Notes under the pieces: model-generated
Told to the model about the DNA's origin: nothing
The model's database searches: none
The model's input: the letters and a program-made list of their open reading frames with translations, nothing else
Shown here: piece after piece, positions 1-8,937 of the stretch
Numbering within the stretch: position 1 is the first letter of the stretch
Layout: every line of letters starts with the position of its first letter
Position numbers and translations under genes: made by a program
Assembly (NCBI GenBank): GCA_025963635.1
Contig: JAOQAK010000063.1
Coordinates: 62,001 to 126,000, forward strand
Length of the DNA: 64,000 bases
Reading direction: 5' to 3'
Source: Ferruginibacter sp.
Lineage (GTDB): Bacteria; Bacteroidota; Bacteroidia; Chitinophagales; Chitinophagaceae

Positions 1-213
1 GGTATTCTCATGATTACACAATTGCAATTACATGCCTTCGATATCGGGCACAAAGTAGTACCAGGGCATTAAGCGCTAATTAAAAGAAGATTAGAAAATG
101 ATTAGAAAACAGGGTGATGTCAGGTATAAAGCATCTCTTGAATGAGTGAATTATAATTGGTAAACTGTGATTATTGCTTATTGCGCCTTGATCAATTCAC
201 GCTTGACATACGA

Positions 214-1605
214 CTACAGGATGGCGGCTTTATCTGCAACAGGTAATGTAATCGTAAACGCAGTACCCTTATTTAAAACAGACTGCACCGATATTTCGCC
301 CTTGTGCAATTTAATGAAGCGGCTGGCCAAAGAGAGTCCAAGCCCGGAGCCAGCGACATTTCTGCTGTTTTCAGCACGATAAAAAGGTTGAAAAATGTTT
401 TCAAGGTCGGGTTTGGCAATACCACGGCCTTCGTCTTCTATTAATATCACAATTTGTCTGTGCTGCACAGAAAGTTTTACTTTGGCCAAATGATTGTTGG
501 AAAATTTACAGGCATTCGATACAATGTTTTTTATAGCCGCAAACAGCAATACGGCGTTACCAAAAACAAGTAGATTCTCTTCCTGCTCGGGTAACTGATC
601 AAAATTGAGATGCACCGAATAACGAGCATCTATTTTCTTCATCTCTTTTGGCAAAAGCATCAGTACTTCATCTACTCTTACAAGGTCGATCTCGATGCCA
701 CCGGGAGTACCCGAAGCCTTGGCAAATTCCAATAAAGTTTGGGTAAGATTGCTGAGATGGCGCACATCCTGGTAAACAGAACGCATCACCTGCCGGTATT
801 CTTCCGCCCCTCTTTGTCTTTGTAACGCTACTTCCAGCTGGCTCGAAATAGAAGTAAGCGGTGTTGACAGTTCATGACTCGCATTGGATATAAACCGCCG
901 CTGGATGTCAAAGCTTTCCTGCAGGCGGTTAAGCAGTTCGTTCAATGTGCCGGTTAAATTATTCCACTCATCATTGGCATGGCCCGATTTGATCCGATGT
1001 GTTAAATTCTTTGCAGAAATAACATTTACTTCATCCGTGATCCTCCTGATAGGCCATAGCAAACCGGTTGAAAAAAAATATCCCGAAGCAAGCCCAACAA
1101 GGATTCCACCGGTTAAGCTAAATAATAAAATAAACTGCAAACGTTCAAGATAGTTCCTTCCTTCGGCATCATAAGCGGCAGCAACAATTACGATTTTGGA
1201 TTGGATATCAGTATCGCACCATGCAAGCACTTCTTTTTTCCCAATCCTAAAAAACACTTCTTTATTTTTCCTTGCAGCATCCAATATTGCTTTACTTACA
1301 TGAATCGTATCAGCGGGCGTATCGGCATACGTATAAATAAGTACATCAAAATAATTGTATGCCTGAACCGTTTTATTCGTCATCGACAAAGCAGTGGAAG
1401 CATCTATCTTATTAATCAGCGCCTGGTCAAATGTTTCTGATTGATTGAGCAGGCTTGCGGTTGTAAGGGCACGGTTGAGCAGGCGGCTCTTTACATTTTC
1501 GATGCGGTTGCTATGAGAAAAATAGTAGACCGAACTGCATAATAACGATAGCAGCAAAAACACGATCATTGTAAAAAGCAAGGTTATTTTAATCCTAACC
1601 GGCAT
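214..1605 (-). CDS. Two-component sensor histidine kinase
   Basis: Inner-membrane sensor kinase of 463 residues that autophosphorylates on histidine and passes the phosphate to the response regulator encoded just upstream. Visible parts in order: a first membrane segment at about residues 7-28, a periplasmic sensor region to about 155, a second membrane segment at about 157-180, a HAMP linker, the HisKA phosphoacceptor motif SHELSTPL with His244, then the HATPase_c boxes: N box NIVSNACKFS near 360, DEGRGI near 391 and GSGLGLSLA near 419. The start ATG overlaps the regulator's TGA (ATGA), so the two are translationally coupled. The periplasmic domain gives no recognisable ligand motif. Known Bacteroidota pairs of this type answer to metals, envelope stress or drugs, but the signal cannot be read here. 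Confidence 0.93.
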   Translation of the reverse strand: MPVRIKITLLFTMIVFLLLSLLCSSVYYFSHSNRIENVKSRLLNRALTTASLLNQSETFDQALINKIDASTALSMTNKTVQAYNYFDVLIYTYADTPADTIHVSKAILDAARKNKEVFFRIGKKEVLAWCDTDIQSKIVIVAAAYDAEGRNYLERLQFILLFSLTGGILVGLASGYFFSTGLLWPIRRITDEVNVISAKNLTHRIKSGHANDEWNNLTGTLNELLNRLQESFDIQRRFISNASHELSTPLTSISSQLEVALQRQRGAEEYRQVMRSVYQDVRHLSNLTQTLLEFAKASGTPGGIEIDLVRVDEVLMLLPKEMKKIDARYSVHLNFDQLPEQEENLLVFGNAVLLFAAIKNIVSNACKFSNNHLAKVKLSVQHRQIVILIEDEGRGIAKPDLENIFQPFYRAENSRNVAGSGLGLSLASRFIKLHKGEISVQSVLNKGTAFTITLPVADKAAIL

Positions 1606-2294
1606 CAGGTTTCTTTTAAAATATAACCCATTCCGACCTGGGTTTGAATTAGTTTATGATCAAAGTTTTTATCCACCTTATTGCGCAGGTAACTGATATA
1701 CACATCGATCACATTGGTGTTGGTATCAAAATCCATATCCCACACATTGATCGCGATATCTGCCCTGGATACCACCCGGTTTTTATTGCGTAAAAGATAT
1801 TCGAGCAGTTGAAATTCTTTTGCGGTGAGATGAATAAGAATGTTATCGCGTTTAACTTCCTTGTTATCAAGATTCATTTCGAGATTGGATAATTTAAGGA
1901 GGTTTCCCACGGGTACATATTGGGCGAGGGTGCGCTTTAATAGCGCTCTGATCTTTAAAAGCAATTCCCTGAACTCAAAGGGCTTTACGATATAATCGTC
2001 GGCCCCGGCATCATACCCTTCTATTTTATCGTCCAAAGTACTCATTGATGTGAGCATAATAATAGGAACCTGCTCGTTCAGCACGCGAACGGCTTTACAT
2101 AATTCGTACCCGTTCATTCCGGGAAGATTGATATCCAAAATCAACAAATCAAAATCCTGCACGGAAAACAGCCGGTAACCGAGTTTACCATCATAAGCTA
2201 CTTCCACTTTAAATCCATTTTCGGCCAGCCCAAATTTTAAAGTATCGGCGATTTTTTGCTCATCCTCAACAATTAGTATTCTTATCTCTTCCAT
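1605..2294 (-). CDS. OmpR/PhoB-family response regulator
   Basis: Cytoplasmic DNA-binding regulator paired with the downstream kinase. The receiver domain shows the acidic pocket VEDE near residues 9-12, the phosphoacceptor Asp in DINLPGMNG at about 54, and the conserved Lys in VKPFEF at about 104. The C-terminal half is a winged-helix Trans_reg_C domain (LTAKEFQLLEYLL, then a VDVYISYLRNKVDK-like recognition region). An in-frame ORF continues upstream to 2375, but those 27 residues have no receiver-domain counterpart, and MEEIRILIVEDE is the normal family beginning, so the ATG at 2292-2294 was chosen. First gene of a two-gene operon. Target genes are not evident. Confidence 0.93.
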   Translation of the reverse strand: MEEIRILIVEDEQKIADTLKFGLAENGFKVEVAYDGKLGYRLFSVQDFDLLILDINLPGMNGYELCKAVRVLNEQVPIIMLTSMSTLDDKIEGYDAGADDYIVKPFEFRELLLKIRALLKRTLAQYVPVGNLLKLSNLEMNLDNKEVKRDNILIHLTAKEFQLLEYLLRNKNRVVSRADIAINVWDMDFDTNTNVIDVYISYLRNKVDKNFDHKLIQTQVGMGYILKET

Positions 2295-2415
2295 ATTGGT
2301 AAATAATTCAGCGAACACAGGCAATTTACTACTAATCAAGGTGGTAAACAGGATTTGTGAGGCGATTCTAACCAAATTCTAATGCTTCTTTAATACAATA
2401 TTAACAAGCTGATCC

Positions 2416-2423
2416 TAAATTTG
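2416..2423 (+). promoter_or_regulatory. Candidate Bacteroidota -7 element
   Basis: TAAATTTG matches the Bacteroidota sigma-ABfr -7 consensus TAnnTTTG exactly and lies 47 bases before the ATG of the small plus-strand gene at 2471. No clear -33 TTG partner is visible, so this is a moderate call. Confidence 0.4.
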
Positions 2424-2470
2424 CGGTTAGTATAAACGCATTTCTAATTACTTCGACAATTATTCAATCC

Positions 2471-2797
2471 ATGACGATCACTCAAAACAGTTTTCACGTG
2501 AGCAACACTATAGTTACGATCAATTCTATAATAAACGATTTACAAACGGAAGGCTTTGTCCATACATTTTCAGTGATCGATGATGAGATTGGTTGCAGCG
2601 GCCCACGAAAATTGTATAAACCGAAGGAAATAAAGATTATTAAGCAAAATAGTTACCGTCCAAACCCTTATTCCCCGGCAGGCGCAATCATTTACGGTTT
2701 GGAAACAAACGACGGCTATAAGGGGATACTTGTGCACCGGTTTGGTATTTTCGCTGATGAGGCAATTGGAAAGTTTATACAAAAAAGTACAGCATAA
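2471..2797 (+). CDS. Small conserved protein of unknown function
   Basis: A 108-residue soluble protein without signal peptide or membrane segment. Its layout (TINSIINDLQTEGF at the start, a central KLYKPKEIKI stretch, then AGAIIYGLETNDGYKGILV) resembles a small, widespread Bacteroidota family of about 100 residues that databases often label phosphoribosylpyrophosphate synthetase without real support. It lacks the PRPP loop of true phosphoribosyltransferases and is far too short for a PRPP synthetase. It is transcribed divergently from the two-component operon and has an exact TAnnTTTG element upstream. Family recognition is from memory; no function is proposed. Confidence 0.7.
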   Translation: MTITQNSFHVSNTIVTINSIINDLQTEGFVHTFSVIDDEIGCSGPRKLYKPKEIKIIKQNSYRPNPYSPAGAIIYGLETNDGYKGILVHRFGIFADEAIGKFIQKSTA

Positions 2798-2886
2798 ACA
2801 CGCTGGGATAAGTATTGGTTCCTGAAGTATAATTTTAAAGCAGATGAACCCGGAAGCAATGAGCTTTTGAGAAAAAGCAGGGGCGC

Positions 2887-4038
2887 CTAATCATCTGTAT
2901 TCACCACTTTTAGCAATACAGGCGTATTATTCTTTAAGGAAGCAAGGAAAACTCCCTTTTTACTGTTTCCATCGTACAGGGTAACACTTCTGCCAAAATT
3001 AAGATCGATCAATACTTTGTCATCAATGATCCATCCCGGCCCTTTAAGCGTTTTGCCTTTGCGGATAAACCTGTTGCGCACCTGTAAATTTTCGTCGAGT
3101 TCAACAGTCACGAGGTCGCCATCGTGGAAGTCTTTGTATTTTCCTATGATCGTGGCAGTAATATATTTTGCACCTTCTTCTTCTTTATCTTCCTGAGCTG
3201 GAAGAATGCTTTTGGCTGCTTTACCGGATAGGTCAATTTCATCAGGATGCCGGTCATCTTTTACATTGCTTACGGTTACGGTCATAGAATTAAAAACAAT
3301 TGTGTCCGTTGAAGTCGCTTCCCCTTTAGAAATGGATGCAGGGGGCCGTTTGCTTGCAAAAACATTGTAGCCAAAATCCTTCATGTACAACTCCGGATAC
3401 TCAAACAATTCTTTAATGGCTACTATCTTATATACATATGCGGCAGTTTCATCATTTAATTTCATCTCGAAGTAATTCGTGCCCTGTTTTGCGATAGCTC
3501 TCGTAATACTGCCAATGCCGAAATTATAGGCCGCAGTAGCAAGTACCCAGGAGTATATTCCATATTTTTTGTAAATGGATTTATAGTATTCTGCCAGTAT
3601 TTTACAAGCCGCATAGGTGGCTTTATTGATATTATTTCTCTCGTCAATAAACTCATTTACCATTAATCCTTTCTCCCGGGCAGTAGCCGGCATCAGCTGC
3701 CAAAATCCAGCTGCCCCCGCTTTTGAAACGGCATTTTTAAAAGCGCTTTCAACGATGGCGAGGTATTTGAAATCCTGTGGTAAATTGGTACGCGTCAAAT
3801 AATCTTCTATGAGGGGAAAATATTTTTTTGATTCGTTCCGGATGTCAGAAAGGTTAATAAAACGTATTTGGTTTTTAATCACTCCCATCAATTTTTCAGC
3901 AACAAACCCAGTACTGACTGGTATCTTTTCTCCACAAAATAATATATCATGCCCCTGGCTTTTTACCCTGCACGAAATGCCTATCAATAAAAAAATAAAT
4001 AACCACCTTGCAGTGCAGCCTTTGAAGGACATATACAT
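2887..4038 (-). CDS. Lytic transglycosylase (SLT/MltD-like), T6SS-associated
   Basis: Exported murein hydrolase that would cleave the MurNAc-GlcNAc bond to make a 1,6-anhydro end. It has an N-terminal signal sequence (hydrophobic core WLFIFLLIGI). The transglycosylase SLT domain follows: catalytic Glu97 in AIVESAF, then SKAGAAGFWQLMPAT, and the substrate-groove motif AYNFG near 170. A C-terminal tail of about 130 residues has no LysM repeat that I can see, unlike MltD. The ORF is open to 4161, but the ATG at 4038 (or 4032) puts the signal peptide at the N terminus. It is the last gene of the tssG-to-tssF operon, after the TPR protein. This suggests it opens the cell wall for the T6SS envelope complex, as housekeeping transglycosylases do in some other T6SSs; that role is inference. 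Confidence 0.85.
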   Translation of the reverse strand: MYMSFKGCTARWLFIFLLIGISCRVKSQGHDILFCGEKIPVSTGFVAEKLMGVIKNQIRFINLSDIRNESKKYFPLIEDYLTRTNLPQDFKYLAIVESAFKNAVSKAGAAGFWQLMPATAREKGLMVNEFIDERNNINKATYAACKILAEYYKSIYKKYGIYSWVLATAAYNFGIGSITRAIAKQGTNYFEMKLNDETAAYVYKIVAIKELFEYPELYMKDFGYNVFASKRPPASISKGEATSTDTIVFNSMTVTVSNVKDDRHPDEIDLSGKAAKSILPAQEDKEEEGAKYITATIIGKYKDFHDGDLVTVELDENLQVRNRFIRKGKTLKGPGWIIDDKVLIDLNFGRSVTLYDGNSKKGVFLASLKNNTPVLLKVVNTDD

Positions 4039-4172
4039 TGATTGATTGTAAAAATTCCCCTGCGGGAATAGGTGGTCTAATATTATAAGTTCCGGTGATT
4101 CAAATCTATAAAGCGCCAACGCGATCCAGGTGCTGATTTCGTATCCTCCGAGTAACTTCACTTGACAGCATC

Positions 4173-6374
4173 CTATTCTTTCGGAGCTTCCTCTTTATTT
4201 TTTTTACGCTTGCCTTTTTTCTTGGTCTCTTTCGCTGCCTTTTCTTCTGCAAGTTTTTGCTCTGCCAGTTTTTCTTCAGCCAGCCTTTGCAGGTCGTATT
4301 GATATTGAACAGGTCTCAAGCGATCCTGTACATATTTATTGTCGGGATGAACCTCCAATGCCTCTTTAAAGGCCTTTATGGCTACGGGCCAGTTTTTGGC
4401 CGCCACGGCCGAATCTCCTCTTTTCCTGGCAGCCCTATATCTTAGTTCATCCTGGTATTTTTTTTCTGCTGCCTCCCATAATTTTTGCGCTTCTTCATTT
4501 TTAATCCGGATAACTTCCAGTTCCGCCAAATGTTTCTTTTCAGATTTTATGTACCGCACCTGGTTCAATGGGTATTTTGACGCAGGTTTAATTTGCGAGG
4601 CAGCATTATAATTCAGCAATGCCATGTCAAATTCTTTCAGGATCAATAAGCTATCACCCAACGCATTCAAACTGTCAAACCTATTGTCCAATTCAAGCTG
4701 CTTCTGTATTTCTGCGAGTTTGTTTTTGACTATCTCCAGTTGCTTTTTGGGCTCCTCTTTCATGGGTTTCAGGTCGGATGCGGCTTCATAAGCAATTTTC
4801 GCCTGCAACCACTCCTGTTTGGAGGTATATGATTTTGCCTGGGTTAACGCCAGTTCATAATTTTTATCCACTTCCCTGGCCTGCCTGGTACTGTCTTCTC
4901 TTTTTCGTTTCTCAAATGCGATCTGTCCCAGTTTGATCTCAATCAAATCCATTTGTGTAACCGGCAATGTTTCCAAAGGCTTCAAAGCTGCGGCCTGTTT
5001 ATAGAAATTTTTCGCCAGCAGTAAATTGTTCTTTTTTAGTTCAATGTCACCTTTAGCAATGCTGGCATTGTACCGGTCAGTGGTATCCTTTTGCAATGCA
5101 AGTATCCGTCTCCTTTCATTTTCCTGCGTTCGCTGATCGGCAAGCACCCTGTTTACTTCCTTTATGCGATCGGAAATGATCTTACTAACCGTTTTGATTT
5201 TGTCCTTCGGGTAAGATCTTGGAAAAATCCGCAGGGCATTATTATATTCAGTGATAGCATTGTTATAATCTGCGGCTTTGAACAACTTGTCGGCCACACT
5301 TAGAGCCGCTGTGTATTTGGCTTCCAATTCATCCAGGAAAGCTTTTTGCTGGTTTTGTTCATCAATAATTTTCAACTTACTTAAGGCAACTTTATCAAAT
5401 TCTTTTATGGTTAAGGCATTTTTGAAAGCTGTTTCAGCCTCGGCAAGTTTCTTTTCGCTGAGTGCTTTATCTCCTTCGCGGATGTAGGCATTATATTGGT
5501 TGAGCTGATCCTGCAATTTTTTTTGCGCTGCCTCCTGTGCAATTAATTTATCAATATTTTCGATCTGGCGAATGGCATATCCATCTCCCGGCATAATGTA
5601 TTTTGCTTTCTCAAAAGCTTCTTTAGCCTTTTCATATTTTCGCTGATCGAGGTAACTTTTTGCTTCGGCTTTAAGCGCAGTAAACTTCTTTTCGTTCTCC
5701 AGTTGCTCCTGCTTTGCAATCTCACTAAGCTTTGCCCTGGTTTGATCTATTTTAATCTGGGCGATATCATCTTCCGGCTTTAGCAACTTTGCTTTTTCAT
5801 AGATTGCGATTGCTTCATCGTAAGCTTCTTTTTTAAAAGCTTCATTTCCCTGTTCCAGCACAGCATAGTAATCGGGGGCAGCTTCCACCGGTTTTTCAGG
5901 CATTATCTTGTTATCATTTTTCTTTGTTTTGGGCGATTGATTTTTTTGCTCAGCTGCAACCGTCACTTTTGCATTCCTTGCGCCGGCTTCTTCAAGATGT
6001 TTTTTTAGCAGCTTAAGGGTTTTGTAATTGTAAGTGTATTCCCGCGAATCATATTGGTTGATGTTTTTCTTGTACACAACCAAAAAGCGGTGTTCACGGC
6101 CGCCTTCCTTAATGATCAGTATGGCTTTCTTAGAATTTTCAACTTTTGAATGGAGCAGTATATAAGCCCCCTGGATAGGAAATTGAATCTCTTTGTAGGT
6201 ATCAATGGGAATAAAACGGGCATCATCCACTTCAGAAGGAAAAGTTACCTGGGCCTCAACATAAGTATTTATATAGATCGTGTCACCGTCAATATTCTGT
6301 GCATTGCCACAAAAAGGAAGAAAGGCGATGATTAAAAAGAACAAAAAAAGAATGCCTGTACAATGCTTCTTCAT
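4173..6374 (-). CDS. Exported TPR-repeat protein in the T6SSiii operon
   Basis: About 733 residues. A signal peptide (hydrophobic ILFLFFLIIAFLPFCGNA) is followed by a beta-rich N-terminal domain of about 100 residues. This domain (INTYVEAQVTFPSEVDDARF, later HRFLVVYKK) recalls the start of TraN/DUF4138 conjugation proteins. Then come many TPR-like units with the pattern GNxAFKKxxYDEAIxxYEKAKxLKP, rich in Lys, Glu and Ala, ending in a very basic tail (KKKGKRKKNKEE). The ATG at 6374 was preferred over 6407 because it begins the signal peptide (MKKHC). It lies between tssF and the transglycosylase gene in the same direction, so a periplasmic scaffold role in the secretion apparatus is likely but unproven. 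It could be a candidate for the unassigned TssQ function, but I have no motif to show that. Confidence 0.75.
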   Translation of the reverse strand: MKKHCTGILFLFFLIIAFLPFCGNAQNIDGDTIYINTYVEAQVTFPSEVDDARFIPIDTYKEIQFPIQGAYILLHSKVENSKKAILIIKEGGREHRFLVVYKKNINQYDSREYTYNYKTLKLLKKHLEEAGARNAKVTVAAEQKNQSPKTKKNDNKIMPEKPVEAAPDYYAVLEQGNEAFKKEAYDEAIAIYEKAKLLKPEDDIAQIKIDQTRAKLSEIAKQEQLENEKKFTALKAEAKSYLDQRKYEKAKEAFEKAKYIMPGDGYAIRQIENIDKLIAQEAAQKKLQDQLNQYNAYIREGDKALSEKKLAEAETAFKNALTIKEFDKVALSKLKIIDEQNQQKAFLDELEAKYTAALSVADKLFKAADYNNAITEYNNALRIFPRSYPKDKIKTVSKIISDRIKEVNRVLADQRTQENERRRILALQKDTTDRYNASIAKGDIELKKNNLLLAKNFYKQAAALKPLETLPVTQMDLIEIKLGQIAFEKRKREDSTRQAREVDKNYELALTQAKSYTSKQEWLQAKIAYEAASDLKPMKEEPKKQLEIVKNKLAEIQKQLELDNRFDSLNALGDSLLILKEFDMALLNYNAASQIKPASKYPLNQVRYIKSEKKHLAELEVIRIKNEEAQKLWEAAEKKYQDELRYRAARKRGDSAVAAKNWPVAIKAFKEALEVHPDNKYVQDRLRPVQYQYDLQRLAEEKLAEQKLAEEKAAKETKKKGKRKKNKEEAPKE

Positions 6375-6566
6375 TAACGACCGGTTGTTGATAGTAAATA
6401 ATTTCAAATCAAATTTAACAGATTTAATTCATCCGGGCAGGATATTATCGGGGCTGTTTTTGCCGCAACCACCCGCAACCCTTAGTCGCAAATGCTTACA
6501 AATATGGAACTTAAGTTAACAATAAAAAAGATGGCAGGAGATATCAGATTTGTATGAGCGGACAAC

Positions 6567-8411
6567 TCACACATTATTCGTAACGATTACCCGATACGGA
6601 TACACCGGTGAAGCATTCGATTCAAGCAGGAAGGCTAACTCACGGCAGAGGTAATCCGCTTCATTTTTCGTAGAGGTATTTACTTTATCACTGTAAGTGA
6701 TCAACACATCAATAGAACGCCTGAAACCCTCACCAGGCTGGGAACTTACCAGGACACTTTTTTTAACTTCAACAGATTTCAACTTATCACCAAAGAGCTG
6801 GAAACACAGCAATTCAACATCTTCGGCGCTAACGACTTTACCGCGGGAGATGAGTTGCTGTTGCAGCAGATTTTTTTTCTCTGTCGCCACTACCCTATTT
6901 CTTCCGCCTGAAAACCCGGTAACAGTAAACGCTTTTTTTGAACTTATCTTCGATTGATGCGATGCACTCAGCTGAACTCCGGCTTTTACCTGGTTTGCAT
7001 CTTCGCCATTTGTAATCCAATAGTCAATGGTTACAATTTCTCCATTATTTTTTGGCCTGAGCATTAAATAATTATAGTCGGTTTTTTTATCGGTAGCTGC
7101 CACCATATGATCTTCCAGTCCGGCAAGCGTTTTCCCGATATCTCTCAGGCGTTCCAGGATATACTCGTTACTAAGCTGCCCAAAATAAGCACTCTGGTCC
7201 CTGATCTTTTCCGTAATACTGCTGATCATCTCCCTTACTTCGTTTGAGCTGGTTTTACCAACTCCACTACTTCTTACAATCGCCTCCCCGGCAACCAGGC
7301 TTTGAGCGCCTGCGGATGGCCTTACCTTGTAATATTCGTCGCCCTCTGTGCGGATAGATGCAAGATCCAGATAAACGCCTTCAACCGGGAGCGGAATAAT
7401 ATTCAGCCAGTCGTCCGTGCGGTAAGCAAACGTTTTCAGCTTTTTATTTACCACCGGGAAGGCATTGATACTGCAGCTAACGCTGTCCAGCACCTGCTGT
7501 TGAAAATATTGAGGAAATTCAAATTTTAAAAATACCAGTTGTTCGGTTTCAAGTTGTTTGATTAACTCTTTGCTCAACTGCTGCTGTAATTTCTCAGGTA
7601 CACCCTTGGAAGAGAGTGCAGCATTTTTTCCGAGCTTGATAAACTGCTTTTGATATATAAAGCCAACCTTCCTGTTTGTTTTACTGGTTTGATCATTCCC
7701 CGATAACAGGGTTTCTTCCGGGTTTAAACCACACTTCACATCCCCACCGAAACCACCTTCTATTTCTATTAAATCTTCATTCAAATAACATTTGGCGTAG
7801 GGAAGATTGTTGTAGAAATTGTGTGCACCGGAATTATTTCGCAAGTCAAAATATATGTGGAGACCGGCAAGGCTCTTTAAAGCAGGATCGGGTTTTATTG
7901 CTAACCATATTTCATTGGAAATGGCAGCAAAATCCGAAGTATATGCCAATTCCTTTTGGCTATTTTCCCTGGTGCGAAAAAGCTTGTTGCCGCATACAAT
8001 ATAGGCCAGCTCTGATTTCAGGAGCGTAAAACTCCCGATAGGCGTAAAATACAGTTCAGTGGTTTCTGTTTTATTGCTGCCTTTTTTCTGAATCGATTGG
8101 GTAAGAAAAAAACTTGAGCCGGCATCTGCAATCGTGCTGGTTTCCAAAGGCAGGGCACTGATTATCCCCGAAGCGGGCGATGCACCAAACAAAGCTTCAG
8201 GTAAAAGCACTCCTGCGAGGTAATCGATCAGTCTTGATTGTGAAGCGGTGATATCGTCATTGATTTTTTCCAGTTCCGCTGCGCACGCTTCTATCAGGAA
8301 TAAAATGAGAGGGTCAAAATTATTTTCAATATCGTCTTCCTGCACGCCCCATACACGGGCAGCAGTTTTCAACATCTGGTCCCTGATACCCTCTTTATTT
8401 ATCAATGCCAT
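6567..8411 (-). CDS. tssF: T6SS baseplate subunit TssF
   Basis: Baseplate wedge protein of 614 residues. With TssE, TssG and TssK it forms the platform on which the tube and sheath assemble. The N terminus (INKEGIRDQMLKTAARVWG, then DPLILFLIEACAAELEKI and RLIDYLAGVLLPE) is the typical TssF/VasA opening, in the shorter form of T6SSiii. The central and C-terminal parts are beta-rich with no membrane segment. It follows tssE after an 88-base gap that holds a short 7-bp repeat array. Function is inferred from family and from position inside the tss operon. Confidence 0.9.
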   Translation of the reverse strand: MALINKEGIRDQMLKTAARVWGVQEDDIENNFDPLILFLIEACAAELEKINDDITASQSRLIDYLAGVLLPEALFGASPASGIISALPLETSTIADAGSSFFLTQSIQKKGSNKTETTELYFTPIGSFTLLKSELAYIVCGNKLFRTRENSQKELAYTSDFAAISNEIWLAIKPDPALKSLAGLHIYFDLRNNSGAHNFYNNLPYAKCYLNEDLIEIEGGFGGDVKCGLNPEETLLSGNDQTSKTNRKVGFIYQKQFIKLGKNAALSSKGVPEKLQQQLSKELIKQLETEQLVFLKFEFPQYFQQQVLDSVSCSINAFPVVNKKLKTFAYRTDDWLNIIPLPVEGVYLDLASIRTEGDEYYKVRPSAGAQSLVAGEAIVRSSGVGKTSSNEVREMISSITEKIRDQSAYFGQLSNEYILERLRDIGKTLAGLEDHMVAATDKKTDYNYLMLRPKNNGEIVTIDYWITNGEDANQVKAGVQLSASHQSKISSKKAFTVTGFSGGRNRVVATEKKNLLQQQLISRGKVVSAEDVELLCFQLFGDKLKSVEVKKSVLVSSQPGEGFRRSIDVLITYSDKVNTSTKNEADYLCRELAFLLESNASPVYPYRVIVTNNV

Positions 8412-8431
8412 ATCGCTTCTCTTAATAGTTT

Positions 8432-8468
8432 GATCGTGAATGGTGAATGGTCAATCGTGAATCGTCAC
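8432..8468. repeat. Degenerate 7-bp repeat array (tssE-tssF gap)
   Basis: Tandem heptamers of the type GTGAATG/GTCAATC between tssE and tssF. The same repeat family recurs in several other gaps of the window (near 10.6, 14.6, 16.6, 24.2 and 48.1-48.4 kb). Confidence 0.7.
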
Positions 8469-8499
8469 TCTCAAAAATTGCAATGTTTTTTAATACTCC

Positions 8500-8928
8500 T
8501 TAATCGAACAACAATGGCCCTATAAAAAATCCTGTTTGAAAACGGAACAAATCATTGCTCCGTACAAGGTTGCCTGTTATAATGATCTCGATCCTTCTCC
8601 TGATCTGGCTGGAGGCAATTGTTTTAGATTCTGTTTGCTTTACATTCACCTCAACAGTGGTATTGTACAACCTTTTTTCATACTCGGCGATTTGTTTCCT
8701 AAGCGAATTCATCACCAGTTCCCGCCGGGCATCATTCGACATATGGATATCATAATCATGATCCCAGAATTCGGAGCCATACGCCATATCCTGCTTATTT
8801 TCCTCCAATTGCGTGGTGATCAATAAATGCAGGTTGCGTGCAATAGACTCCTTCAATGAGCAGGTAGCCAATTTCTCCTTTTGGAAAAACTGCTCCAGCC
8901 TGATGGGCAATTTAAGATAGTCTTGCAT
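8500..8928 (-). CDS. tssE: T6SS baseplate subunit TssE (gp25-like)
   Basis: A 142-residue gp25/GPW-like protein that connects baseplate to sheath. The central part has the family pattern: SIARNLHLLITTQLEEN, then a Tyr/Phe-rich turn (AYGSEFWDHDYD), an amphipathic helix ending in IAEYEKRL, and a C-terminal beta-hairpin. The classical E-R core of gp25 is represented by NSLRKQIAEYEKRL. The length is normal for the T6SSiii form. It starts 9 bases after the tssP stop, which indicates co-transcription. Confidence 0.85.
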   Translation of the reverse strand: MQDYLKLPIRLEQFFQKEKLATCSLKESIARNLHLLITTQLEENKQDMAYGSEFWDHDYDIHMSNDARRELVMNSLRKQIAEYEKRLYNTTVEVNVKQTESKTIASSQIRRRIEIIITGNLVRSNDLFRFQTGFFIGPLLFD

Positions 8929-8937
8929 ACTATATTT

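Noticed and set aside
1..72. Open frame from the left edge ending at TAA (24 codons)
   Set aside because: Too short to recognise, and an open frame of this length is common by chance; it could be the end of a gene outside the window.
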